From an uncultured Methanomicrobiales archaeon (GTDB lineage Archaea > Thermoplasmatota > Thermoplasmata > Methanomassiliicoccales > Methanomethylophilaceae), in NCBI GenBank assembly GCA_937892275.1, contig CALAVG010000312.1:1-27857 (forward strand): 27,857 nucleotides of DNA, read 5' to 3'. Positions 16,338-24,952 of the stretch are shown here, one piece after another (positions within the stretch are counted from its first letter, which is position 1; the number at the start of each line of letters is the position of its first letter). The notes beneath the pieces were generated by a model, which did no database searches, was not told the origin of the DNA, and was given only the letters and a program-made list of their open reading frames with translations. The translations under genes and the position numbers were made by a program.

Positions 16338-16372
16338 GGGAGAAGGGGGATCTCCCCCTACCCTCATTTTTT
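16336..16372. terminator. Strong hairpin terminator between htpG and DUF1846 gene
   Basis: The sequence from 16336 to 16365 folds as GAGGG...GGGGGA / TCCCCC...CCCTC with a small internal mismatch and is followed by six T (16367-16372). It starts inside the htpG stop codon. Because the two flanking genes converge, it may serve both. Confidence 0.8.
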
Positions 16373-16381
16373 ATTGTTGTT

Positions 16382-17869
16382 TCAGAAACTCTCGTGGAAG
16401 AGGCACTTCGTCTGGTGCTCGGGTTCCGAAGAGGTGCTCATGCCGAGCTTCTTGTAGACACCTTCGTCCACTGCCGACAGGATCACCGACGAGTGTACAT
16501 CGGCGCCTCTCAGCTTCGGGAGCATCGCGAATGCCTTAGCTGCGTTCTCATCAGTCCTTGCGATGATGGACAGTGCGATAAGCATCTCATCGAGGTGCAT
16601 CCTGGGGTTCTTGTATCCGAGGTTGTTGACCTTCAGGTTGTGAACGGATTCGATGACCTCCTTGGAGATCAGCATGACCGAATCGTCGATGCCTGCCAGC
16701 TCCTTCAGGATGTTCAGCAAGAGCGATGATGATGCTGTCGTCAGCGGCGTAGCCTTTCCAGTCACTACCCTGCCGTCATCCAATTCGGCTGCGACCACGG
16801 GCCTCTCGGTCTCAGTCATGATCCTCTTCACAGTCTCAACGGTCTTGCGGTACTCAGGCGTGATGCCGGCGTTCTTCATGTAGATCTCCGACTTCAGAAC
16901 AGTCTCGGGAGTGGCCCTTCCCTCCCTGCGGTCCCTCAATGTGGAATAGTAACGCCTGATGATCTCGTAGTTGGCGGCCTTCCTCACATAATCGTCATCG
17001 ATGATGCAGTTCCCCGCCATATTCACACCCATGTCGGTAGGTGACTTGTAAGGGGACTCTCCAAGGACTCCTTCAAGGATCGCATTGACCACAGGGAAGA
17101 TCTCGATGTCCCTGTTATAATTCACAGTGGTGACACCGTACGCATCCAGATGATACGGATCGATCATGTTCACATCGGCCAGATCGACTGTCGCTGCCTC
17201 GTATGCGATGTTCACGGGGTGCTTCAGGGGGATGTTCCAGATGGGGAACGTCTCGAACTTGGCGTATCCTGCGGAGACTCCTCTCTTCTTCTCGTTGTAC
17301 AGCTGCGAAAGGCATACCGCCATCTTTCCGCTTCCGGGTCCGGGAGCGGTGACCACGACCAGAGGTTTCGTTGTGGGTACGAACTCGTCCTTTCCGAATC
17401 CGTCATCCGATGCAATCAGGTCCACGTTGGAAGGGTATCCCTCGATTAGATAGTGCCTGTACACCTTCAGACCGTTGGACTCGGCCTTCTTCTGGAACGC
17501 CTCCGCCTCGGACTGTCCGTTGAAGTGCGTTATGACCAGTCCGCAGACACTGATTCCCCTGTCGGTGAACATGTCCACGAGCCTCAGGACCTCGAGATCG
17601 TATCCCACGCTGAAGTCCTTGCGTATCTTCTTCTTGACGATGTCCTCGGCGTTGATCACTATGATTGCCTCGGCATCCTGTCCGAACTCCATCAGCATCC
17701 TGATCTTACTGTCCGGCATGAATCCGGGAAGTACACGTGATGCGTGATAGTCATCGAAAAGCTTCCCTCCGAACTCCAGATACAGTTTTCCGCCGAAATG
17801 CTTGATGCGTTCCCTGATGTGCTCAGACTGGGTCTTCAGGTACATGTCGTTGTCGAATCCGACCTTCAT
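16382..17869 (-). CDS. DUF1846 family protein
   Basis: This 495-residue protein matches the DUF1846 family, found mainly in Firmicutes and other gut bacteria. Structures exist for bacterial members but I know of no established function. Recognisable features are the opening MKVGFDNDMYLKTQSEHI, the FGGKLFDDYHASRVLPGF block (33-50), a glycine-rich P-loop-like TAPGPGSGKMAVCLSQLY (174-191; the usual Ser/Thr after GK is Met), and the Cys-containing C-terminal helices. The protein is full length. The start at 17869 is preferred over a 21-residue longer frame because GTTTTATAGA on the minus strand (17900-17891) is centred 27 bases upstream. This implies a leaderless transcript. The gene is probably of bacterial origin, like the convergent htpG. 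Confidence 0.88.
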   Translation of the reverse strand: MKVGFDNDMYLKTQSEHIRERIKHFGGKLYLEFGGKLFDDYHASRVLPGFMPDSKIRMLMEFGQDAEAIIVINAEDIVKKKIRKDFSVGYDLEVLRLVDMFTDRGISVCGLVITHFNGQSEAEAFQKKAESNGLKVYRHYLIEGYPSNVDLIASDDGFGKDEFVPTTKPLVVVTAPGPGSGKMAVCLSQLYNEKKRGVSAGYAKFETFPIWNIPLKHPVNIAYEAATVDLADVNMIDPYHLDAYGVTTVNYNRDIEIFPVVNAILEGVLGESPYKSPTDMGVNMAGNCIIDDDYVRKAANYEIIRRYYSTLRDRREGRATPETVLKSEIYMKNAGITPEYRKTVETVKRIMTETERPVVAAELDDGRVVTGKATPLTTASSSLLLNILKELAGIDDSVMLISKEVIESVHNLKVNNLGYKNPRMHLDEMLIALSIIARTDENAAKAFAMLPKLRGADVHSSVILSAVDEGVYKKLGMSTSSEPEHQTKCLFHESF

Positions 17870-17890
17870 GCGAAATAAGAACCACTCATT

Positions 17891-17929
17891 TCTATAAAAC
17901 AGGTGCGACCCAACAGGATTTTTATTATC
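17891..17929. promoter_or_regulatory. Divergent TATA-like boxes for DUF1846 and TerB operon
   Basis: On the minus strand GTTTTATAGA (17900-17891) faces the DUF1846 start. On the plus strand TTTTTATTATCC (about 17919-17930) lies about 37 bases before the TerB-protein ATG. The 91-base spacer thus holds two back-to-back promoters. No clear operator repeat is visible. Confidence 0.45.
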
Positions 17930-17960
17930 CATTCGCCATCAGGACTCAGGGTTGTTTTGA

Positions 17961-20237
17961 ATGGCATTGTCTCCGTACGAGGAAAGACGCGACTACAACG
18001 TCGATGAACTTCTGTCACAGATAGAGGAATACAGGAACGTCCACGGAGAGGAATGCGAATACGTCAAGTGCGATCACAGGAACGCCGACTACTCGGTCAT
18101 GGACCGCCATCAGAGGGCATACTACCTGTACTGGAGGGACGAGCTCTCCCGCGGGAACTGCCTGAAGGCCGACAGAGGATATGCGAAGCTCCGTCTCTGC
18201 GAACTCATCAACAGCGACATGGACCCCAGGGACGGTATGAAGGAACTCAGACTGCTGTACGACAACATCAGGATGCACGGCATGCCCCAAACAGACATTG
18301 CGAACGTCATGTTCGACTACGCCATCATTCATGATCTGGATCTTCCCATCATGTGGATGGGGAAAGGATCGGTCAGATCCTTCATGGTCACATCCGAGAT
18401 AATGTCGTTCCCGACCAGGCGCATCGGCAAGGAGCTGATGTGGTACCTGTCCGGAGGACCGAAGGTCCATGCGGACGGTGTGGACAATATCCGTCACGTA
18501 TCATTGTTCAACGACTGCCTGATAGCGATAGACCGTTTCCTCATGGAGAACACCGGGAAGGGTGTGGCGAAGACCTATTCAGAAGGGATGGTCACCGAAT
18601 TGTATAAGGTATTCCTGTACCTGCCTTACGGCGGGGACAAGGACTATCAGATCACTTACGAGAAGCTCCGCACCGACGGTGTCTTCGGAGAATTCATGCT
18701 CGGACTGTTCTCGTACACTAGGAAGGTCCTGTGCAAGGAGATCGGAGAGAAGGGACCTTCGACCCCGAGCTCGTTCAACAAGGAGTTCAGAGGGATCGTC
18801 GACAGGATCCTGAAGGATGGTGCCGAGGAATACGAGAGGATCCCGAAGGAATGGCGCGGTACCACCAGGACACAGATGTCCTCGAAGGAGAGAGCATTGG
18901 TCGACATGGGCACCAAACTTGAGGCCCAATACGGTACGGCGGAGAAGCCCAAACCCGTACTGAACATCGACCCCAATGCCATAAAGCAGCATGTCAGCCC
19001 GCATCTCAAGACCGATATCGAGAGGAATTGGAACGTCGAGGCCAAGGACAGGATGGAATACGTCCCGTCAGGATTCACCAACCCCGATTACAGGTCGTTC
19101 TCAGAGCCTCAGCGCAAATTCTACATCTATTGGAGGGACCAGACCAGGAAGGGCAACTACGGGGAGACCGACTGGGGATACCTGTGGCTGTACCTCTGCG
19201 AACTGATCAACATGAAAGGCGAGCCCCAGGAGATGCTTGCTCAGATCTATGCGCTACACAAGGCATACGGCGGTGCTGATGAAGAGAACCTCACCGGTAA
19301 GACCTGCTTCGAATACGCCATAGTTCACAAACTGGCCATACCCGAACCTTCAGTATACGAGTCGAACATAACCGCCTGTCTGGTCGTGGAGCAGTTCCTG
19401 AAGGGGATGCCCACCAGGATGGATAGGAACCTGCTCATGTTCCTCTCCGGGATCAACGACAAGACCCTGGCCAGGGAGTTCGATGACGACTGCGTCGGAA
19501 TAGTCTGCATGACCCTTGAAGCCATCGAGAAGAAGATGGAATCTGAAGGCACGACAATAGAGGAGTACTGCGACGCCGAGAAGGTCCCTGTGGCGATGAC
19601 CGTCTTCAACGGTCTGAAGTACTTCAAGGAGATTAGGAAGGCCCGCTTCACCTATCGCAACTATATCTACTGTGCAGCGTTCGACAATTCACTCAAGGAC
19701 ATCGTCAAGAGCACTTTCTCAGCCGTCCGTATGAAGAGGACCGGCAAACCCGTCAAAGTCACCAAGTTCACCGCCTTCGGAATGGACTGCAAGGACCTCC
19801 TGACGAAGACCGTATCCGCATGGTACGAGAACAAGGAAATCGCTGAGATCAAGGAAAGGGCGAACAACCTGGTCCTAGACCGCGATGCCGTGTCCGGAGC
19901 ACAGGCCGCACTGAGGGATGTCACCCAGATGATGAGATCCAATGAGGAGATCGTGGAAAAGAAGCCGGAACCCGCTGAATCGCCTCTGAAGGTCACCGAA
20001 AAGATCACAGGCACCTGGGCTGATCTCGTCGGAATGTTCGATGACAAGCAAAGAGGATATCTCGTGGCCACTCTAGAAGGCAAGGGCAAGCAGTTCCTGA
20101 AGGACAATGGATTGGTAGCATCCAGAGTCGAGGATTCCATCAACGCATTGGCCATGGATCACATCGGCGACAACATCGTCGAGGACGGTACCGTCTTCGA
20201 GGAATACGCAGGGGAATTGAAGGCCGCTCTGAAATGA
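17961..20237 (+). CDS. TerB_N/TerB_C domain protein with tandem TerB_N-like units
   Basis: This 758-residue cytoplasmic protein has two copies of a TerB_N-type unit. Unit 1 (about 41-165) has the core YLYWRDELSRGN...RLCELIN...FDYAIIHDL...FPTRRIGKELMWYLSG. Unit 2 (about 374-497) repeats it as YIYWRDQTRKGN...YLCELIN...FEYAIVHKL...MPTRMDRNLLMFLSG. The last about 75 residues (684-758) with DSINALAMDHIGDNIVEDG look like TerB_C. These domains come from tellurite-resistance-associated Ter systems and are thought to work with DNA-processing enzymes; no catalytic motif is visible here. It heads an operon with a BrxD-type ATPase and an Lhr-like helicase, so I infer a scaffold or sensor for that pair. 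The Shine-Dalgarno site is weak; a TATA-like box lies upstream. The family call is from remembered motifs. Confidence 0.75.
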   Translation: MALSPYEERRDYNVDELLSQIEEYRNVHGEECEYVKCDHRNADYSVMDRHQRAYYLYWRDELSRGNCLKADRGYAKLRLCELINSDMDPRDGMKELRLLYDNIRMHGMPQTDIANVMFDYAIIHDLDLPIMWMGKGSVRSFMVTSEIMSFPTRRIGKELMWYLSGGPKVHADGVDNIRHVSLFNDCLIAIDRFLMENTGKGVAKTYSEGMVTELYKVFLYLPYGGDKDYQITYEKLRTDGVFGEFMLGLFSYTRKVLCKEIGEKGPSTPSSFNKEFRGIVDRILKDGAEEYERIPKEWRGTTRTQMSSKERALVDMGTKLEAQYGTAEKPKPVLNIDPNAIKQHVSPHLKTDIERNWNVEAKDRMEYVPSGFTNPDYRSFSEPQRKFYIYWRDQTRKGNYGETDWGYLWLYLCELINMKGEPQEMLAQIYALHKAYGGADEENLTGKTCFEYAIVHKLAIPEPSVYESNITACLVVEQFLKGMPTRMDRNLLMFLSGINDKTLAREFDDDCVGIVCMTLEAIEKKMESEGTTIEEYCDAEKVPVAMTVFNGLKYFKEIRKARFTYRNYIYCAAFDNSLKDIVKSTFSAVRMKRTGKPVKVTKFTAFGMDCKDLLTKTVSAWYENKEIAEIKERANNLVLDRDAVSGAQAALRDVTQMMRSNEEIVEKKPEPAESPLKVTEKITGTWADLVGMFDDKQRGYLVATLEGKGKQFLKDNGLVASRVEDSINALAMDHIGDNIVEDGTVFEEYAGELKAALK

Positions 20238-20321
20238 ATTAAAGCAGCATCCTGATCGCTCAAACAACGATAACGGTATATGCGCGTTCGCTATCTCCTT
20301 TTTTATTAGGAGCCTGCCTTG

Positions 20322-21596
20322 ATGACTACGACCGTACCGAAAAGGACCCTTATTACCATGATGAACGCACTCTCCTCGGGAGTTGTACCCAGGAGAGGGT
20401 TGGAATACATCGCAGTAGGAAGGAAGAAGGAGACGGAGACGTTCGTCAACGATCTCGAAGACACTTCTCAGGGCGGAGGCGCATTCAGATTCATCTCCGG
20501 ACGTTTCGGTAACGGTAAGAGCTTCATGACGCAGATGATCCGCAATTACGCTATGGATCAGGGATTCGTCGTCATGGATGCCGATCTTGCCATCAACAGG
20601 AGGCTCACCGGTTCCAAGAAGGAAGGTCTCAACACCTACATGGAACTAGTCAAGAACATGGCCTACAAGGCAAGGCCCGACGGGGGCGCCATGGAACCCA
20701 TCCTCCAGGGATGGGTGATGGACACCAAGGAGAAGCTCGGCGATTCCGCAACGAGAGAGGACATCGCCAAGGCCATGCGTGCCGATGTTGCAGACCTGTC
20801 AAGTCTCCAGAACTTCCAGGATTTCATGAGGGTCGTCGTGTGCTACATGAACGACTTCCTTGACGAGAAGGACGATATCACGGCGCTGAGGTGGTTAAAA
20901 GGAGAGCTGGACCTGAAGAAGGAATCCAGGAAGAGCCTCGGAACCAACCTCGTCATCGACGACAGCAACTGGTACGACATCATCAAGATCTGGACAGGTG
21001 TCGTGAGATGCCTCGGGTTCAAGGGAATGATAGTATTCATCGATGAGGGTGTCGTGCTGTACAAACTGCAGAACAAGGTATCCAGGTCGAACAACTACGA
21101 GCGTCTCCTGACGATGTTCAACGACATCATGCAGGGAAAGACACAGTACCTGTCCGTCTACGTCTGCGGTACGCCGGAGTTCATCGAGGACCCCAACAGG
21201 GGGCTGTACAGCTATGAGGCACTCAGATCAAGGCTCGTTGCCGGACGTTACGAGAACGGTTTCGACAACTACCTCGGGCCCATAATCAATCTCAAACCTC
21301 TGACCAACGAGGAGGTCTTCGTCCTTCTCGGTACGATCAAGGACTTTCACGAGCAGAGATACGAATACGAATCCGGAATAACGGATGACATGCTGGAGAC
21401 CTATCTGAAAACGGTCATGGCCAGTGTCGTATCCTCCACCATGCTGACTCCCAGGGAGATAACCAGGGACCTGATCAGTCTCCTCGACACCATGCATCAG
21501 AACCCCGACCTGGAGTTCCTTGACCTGGTGGAAGGAAGGGTCATCAATGCGGATTCCAACCCCGACGACGAGATCATCGAGGACCTCGACGTATGA
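20322..21596 (+). CDS. BrxD-type ATP-binding protein (DUF2791)
   Basis: This is a 424-residue P-loop ATPase of the BREX BrxC/BrxD (DUF2791) group. Walker A is SGRFGNGKSFM (59-69) and Walker B is MIVFIDEG (236-243). RSRLVAG (around 305) and the late segment MLTPREITRDLISLL are typical of the family's AAA-like end. In type 2 BREX, BrxD sits beside the helicase BrxHI, and here too the helicase gene follows with an ATGA overlap (21593-21596). The product probably remodels or loads a partner on DNA with ATP (inference). The start ATG at 20322 has AGGAG (20308-20312) 9 bases before it; a TTG directly before it would add one residue. The 84-base gap after the TerB gene contains a run of six T (about 20299-20304), which could weaken read-through or act as a promoter element. 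Confidence 0.85.
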   Translation: MTTTVPKRTLITMMNALSSGVVPRRGLEYIAVGRKKETETFVNDLEDTSQGGGAFRFISGRFGNGKSFMTQMIRNYAMDQGFVVMDADLAINRRLTGSKKEGLNTYMELVKNMAYKARPDGGAMEPILQGWVMDTKEKLGDSATREDIAKAMRADVADLSSLQNFQDFMRVVVCYMNDFLDEKDDITALRWLKGELDLKKESRKSLGTNLVIDDSNWYDIIKIWTGVVRCLGFKGMIVFIDEGVVLYKLQNKVSRSNNYERLLTMFNDIMQGKTQYLSVYVCGTPEFIEDPNRGLYSYEALRSRLVAGRYENGFDNYLGPIINLKPLTNEEVFVLLGTIKDFHEQRYEYESGITDDMLETYLKTVMASVVSSTMLTPREITRDLISLLDTMHQNPDLEFLDLVEGRVINADSNPDDEIIEDLDV

Positions 21597-23734
21597 CCGA
21601 CTACTTCGATAAGCTGCCGTGGTTCGTAAAAGAGTACATCCATAACTGCAGATGGTCAGGGTTCAGGGAGATCCAGAACCAGACCTTCGAGGCATTCTAT
21701 TCCACGGACGATCATATCCTGGTCTCTGCCGGTACATCCTCGGGAAAGACCGAAGCTGCGATGTTCCCGGTCATCGGTTCGCTTTACAACAACCCGCCAG
21801 AGAGCGTCGGTGCACTCTACATCGGACCGCTGAAAGCCCTCATCAACGATCAGTTCGAGAGGATGGGGCCTGTGCTCGGAGAATCCGAACTGAGGATCAT
21901 AGGATGGCACGGGGACATAAACAAATCATCGAAGGATAGGCTGGTGAACGATCCGCAAGGAATCCTACAGATCACCCCCGAATCACTTCAGAACATCCTC
22001 TCCTACAATCCCGAAGAGGTGGAGAGACTGTTCAAGGACCTCAGGTTCATCATCATCGACGAGGTCCATGCGTTCATGGACTCCGACAGGGGACTTCATC
22101 TTCTATGCTGCCTTCAGAGACTTGAAATGCTGGCACACTGCGAACCCAGGAGGATCGGTCTGTCCGCCACCATATCGGACAGGGATGCCGCAGCGGAATG
22201 GCTGAAGGCCGATACCGGAAGACATGTGAGCATCGTCTACGACAAGGAAGGGAACAAGCGCAACATACGCATCAAGTACAACGCCTTCCCGATGCCTGAT
22301 CAGGAGACCGACAGCGTCGACAGGAAGAAGGCGATCACATCATACTATCTGGATCTGTTCAGGGAGACCCACGGATACAACTGCATCGTCTTCACCAACA
22401 GCAGGCACAGTGCCGAGATGGCAGCGAAATCCCTGAGGATAGTCGGCGATAGGAAAGGATATCCGGACGAGGTAACGATCCATCACGGAAGCATATCGAA
22501 GGAATACAGGAAGATCGCAGAGGACAGGCTCAAGGACCCTACAAGGAAGACCACAACCGTTTCCACGGTCACGTTGGAACTCGGTATTGATGTCGGGGAC
22601 CTGGACAGGATCATACAGATCGATGCGCCCTACACCTGCTCCGGTCTGGTACAGAGGATGGGACGTTCCGGAAGGAGAGGGAACGGACAGAACCTTATCC
22701 TGATGTGCAACGAGGATGCACAGGAATGGTGGGCGACCTTGGACGGCGTATCTATGAGCCTGATCAAGGCGATAGCCATGTCTGAGCTCGTGCTCAACGA
22801 AGGATGGACCGAACCTCCAGAGGGACACACGCTTCCCTTCGGACTCCTGTACCACCAGACGATGGAGTACCTTCGCTCCGGGATCGGATGCAAGTTCTCC
22901 ACCCTGGTCTCCGATGTCCTTTCCATGTATCCGTTCAGGGACATCTCCAAGGAACAATACAGGCTCATGGTGAGGCATCTGGTGAATCTGGATCATCTTG
23001 AAATCATGAGCGATCAGACCATCCTCATCGGCAGCAAAGCGGAGAAGGTCGTCTTCAACCGCGATTTCTGTTCGGTGTTCACCACCAAGAAGGAGGTGCT
23101 CGTGAAGTACAACGGACGCACCGTGGGTTCCATCCAGAACATGCCCCAGGAGGATGACCTCATCCAGTTGGCCGGACGCGTATGGAGGGTCATCAAGGCA
23201 TCCAAGGAGAAATCCACTGTCGAGGTGGAGGAATGCGACGGGGATGCGGCGAACCCATGGAAGTCGGGTACCCCTCCGACCCACACCAGGATCATGAAGA
23301 AGATGCTTGAGGTCCTAGAAAGCGATGACGACTATCCTTATCTTGATGAGCCAGCGAGACAGCGTCTGGAGGAGAGCAGATCCATAGCAAGGACTAACGG
23401 CATGACTGTTATGTTCTCCGAGAGGAAGGGCGGATACAGGATGTATCCCTGGTTGGGAACCAAGCAGTTCGACACGTTGAGAAAAGTGCTGCAGAAGGTC
23501 ATCGGGACCGATTCTATCCGTGCATATCAGCCGTACTACATCGATATCCGCACCAAACTCTCCGAGGACCAGATCATCGACAGGGTGTACGACTATCTGG
23601 AGCACAGGGACCTTGCAGCCTTGGTATATGACGACGATCTCATCAAGTTCGGCAAGTATGACAAGTACGTCCCGGAATCACTCATGGTGAGGGAATACAT
23701 CGCCGACAGGCTGGATACCGAACTGGAACTCTGA
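21593..23734 (+). CDS. Lhr-like SF2 DEAD/DEAH helicase (BrxHI-like)
   Basis: This 713-residue superfamily 2 helicase carries Q-motif region GFREIQNQTFEAF (23-35), motif I AGTSSGKTEAA (46-56), motif II DEVH (156-159), motif III SAT (191-193), motif IV IVFTNSR (265-271), motif V TVTLELGIDVGD (325-336) and motif VI QRMGRSGRRG (354-363). After the core, a winged-helix region and a beta-barrel-like segment (DDLIQLAGRVWRVI and following) resemble the Lhr core. The protein is shorter than full Lhr (about 850-1500) and lacks its C-terminal extension. With BrxD upstream it matches the BrxD-BrxHI pairing. It should translocate on nucleic acid using ATP. Its start overlaps the brxD stop, showing tight coupling, and it is the last gene of the operon. 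Confidence 0.88.
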   Translation: MTDYFDKLPWFVKEYIHNCRWSGFREIQNQTFEAFYSTDDHILVSAGTSSGKTEAAMFPVIGSLYNNPPESVGALYIGPLKALINDQFERMGPVLGESELRIIGWHGDINKSSKDRLVNDPQGILQITPESLQNILSYNPEEVERLFKDLRFIIIDEVHAFMDSDRGLHLLCCLQRLEMLAHCEPRRIGLSATISDRDAAAEWLKADTGRHVSIVYDKEGNKRNIRIKYNAFPMPDQETDSVDRKKAITSYYLDLFRETHGYNCIVFTNSRHSAEMAAKSLRIVGDRKGYPDEVTIHHGSISKEYRKIAEDRLKDPTRKTTTVSTVTLELGIDVGDLDRIIQIDAPYTCSGLVQRMGRSGRRGNGQNLILMCNEDAQEWWATLDGVSMSLIKAIAMSELVLNEGWTEPPEGHTLPFGLLYHQTMEYLRSGIGCKFSTLVSDVLSMYPFRDISKEQYRLMVRHLVNLDHLEIMSDQTILIGSKAEKVVFNRDFCSVFTTKKEVLVKYNGRTVGSIQNMPQEDDLIQLAGRVWRVIKASKEKSTVEVEECDGDAANPWKSGTPPTHTRIMKKMLEVLESDDDYPYLDEPARQRLEESRSIARTNGMTVMFSERKGGYRMYPWLGTKQFDTLRKVLQKVIGTDSIRAYQPYYIDIRTKLSEDQIIDRVYDYLEHRDLAALVYDDDLIKFGKYDKYVPESLMVREYIADRLDTELEL

Positions 23735-23767
23735 ATCATAGGTCCAGGATACCCTGTCACATGCAAC

Positions 23768-23785
23768 GGGACCGGAACAGGTCCC
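23768..23785 (+). terminator. Hairpin after helicase operon
   Basis: GGGACC and GGTCCC pair perfectly around a GGAACA loop, 34 bases after the helicase stop and just before the aminotransferase promoter. No T-run follows, so it is a weak candidate terminator. Confidence 0.35.
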
Positions 23786-23795
23786 ACGAACGCCT

Positions 23796-23806
23796 TATTA
23801 TAAATG
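23796..23806 (+). promoter_or_regulatory. TATA box of aminotransferase operon
   Basis: TTATTATAAAT is centred about 23 bases before the ATG at 23824. This predicts a leaderless or very short-leader transcript that starts the four-gene run ending with the HdrD-like gene. Confidence 0.55.
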
Positions 23807-23823
23807 AAGTCTTCACGTGACGC

Positions 23824-24948
23824 ATGCAGGTTTCCAAAAGGATAAACGACATTCCCATGTCGGGTATCAGAAAGATGTTCGACCTCGCAGGTCCGGACTC
23901 CATCAACCTAGGTCTTGGAGAGCCGGATCTCGCACCGCCGAAGGAAGCTATCGAAGGAATGAACAGGGCAGCATCCGCCGGACGCAACAAATACGGTCCC
24001 ACCGCAGGTATCCCTGAGCTCAGACAGGCAGTGGCCGACAGGTTCAGGAAGTACGGCGACATCAGCGGATCCAACATCATGATCACGCCCAGCGGCTCAT
24101 CGGCCCTTCTGGAGATCACCATGAGCGTGGTGAATCCCGGAGACGATGTGCTGGTCCCCAGCCCCGGATTCGTCATCTACGGCCCCCATGCCCAGTTGGC
24201 AGGAGGGACATTCACGGAATACAAGCTCACCGACGGGGACTTCCAGCCGGACATCGACGACATCCAGTCCAAGATCACCTCCAAAACGAAGATGCTGGTG
24301 GTCACCAATCCCTCCAATCCTACGGGAGGAGTTCTCAACGAGCAGAGCTACAAGGCGCTCTGCGACATAGCGGAGGACAAGGATATCACGATCCTTGCAG
24401 ACGAGGTATATGAGTCGTTCATCTACGAAGGCAAGCACTACTCCTTCATGAACCAGCTCGACAAGGCTATCGTCGCCAGCGGATTCTCAAAGATGATGGC
24501 CGTGACCGGATGGAGGATGGGCTTCCTTTGCGCCAGCGAGGAGATGATGGAATACCTGATCAAGATGCAGTACCACGTATGCGCCAGCCCCAACATGCCG
24601 GCCATGTACGGTATACTCGACGCCCTCTCTAGCATCGACCCCTACCTGGAGAACGCCAGGAAGGTCTACAAGGCCAGGAGGGACCTGATCTGCAAGAGGA
24701 TCAACGACATACCCGGGATGAGCATACAGCCTCCGAAGGGGGCGTTCTACGCCTTCCCCTCCTTCGACCTTGACATGAAGTCGCAGGAACTAGCGGGAGA
24801 ACTTGTGAAGGCAGGATTGATATGCACCCCGGGATCGGCCTTCGGTAAATACGGCGAAGGACACCTGAGGTTCTCATACGCCGCGGACGAGACCAAGATC
24901 GACAAGGGTATGAATATCCTTGAATCCACAATGAAGAAACTGAGATGA
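23824..24948 (+). CDS. PLP-dependent class I/II aminotransferase
   Basis: This is a fold-type I aminotransferase (374 residues) of the aspartate/aromatic amino acid group. INLGLGEPDLAPP (27-39) and KYGPTAGIPELRQAV (56-70) are the N-terminal signatures. NPSNPTG (162-168) binds the cofactor, DEVYESFIY (193-201) holds the PLP-pairing aspartate, Lys223 in SGFSKMMAVTGWRMG is the Schiff-base lysine, and an arginine in GHLRFSYA near the C-terminus binds the substrate carboxylate. The exact amino acid cannot be told. Aspartate, aromatic and alanine aminotransferases are all possible. It leads a tightly packed run with the 173-residue gene, mevalonate kinase and the HdrD-like gene, whose functions do not point to one shared pathway. 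Confidence 0.92.
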   Translation: MQVSKRINDIPMSGIRKMFDLAGPDSINLGLGEPDLAPPKEAIEGMNRAASAGRNKYGPTAGIPELRQAVADRFRKYGDISGSNIMITPSGSSALLEITMSVVNPGDDVLVPSPGFVIYGPHAQLAGGTFTEYKLTDGDFQPDIDDIQSKITSKTKMLVVTNPSNPTGGVLNEQSYKALCDIAEDKDITILADEVYESFIYEGKHYSFMNQLDKAIVASGFSKMMAVTGWRMGFLCASEEMMEYLIKMQYHVCASPNMPAMYGILDALSSIDPYLENARKVYKARRDLICKRINDIPGMSIQPPKGAFYAFPSFDLDMKSQELAGELVKAGLICTPGSAFGKYGEGHLRFSYAADETKIDKGMNILESTMKKLR

Positions 24949-24952
24949 TAGC

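Noticed and set aside
17961..23734. A complete BREX locus
   Set aside because: No methylase, PglZ, PglW/PglY, BrxC, BrxA or BrxB gene is present in the window; only BrxD- and BrxHI-like proteins are.
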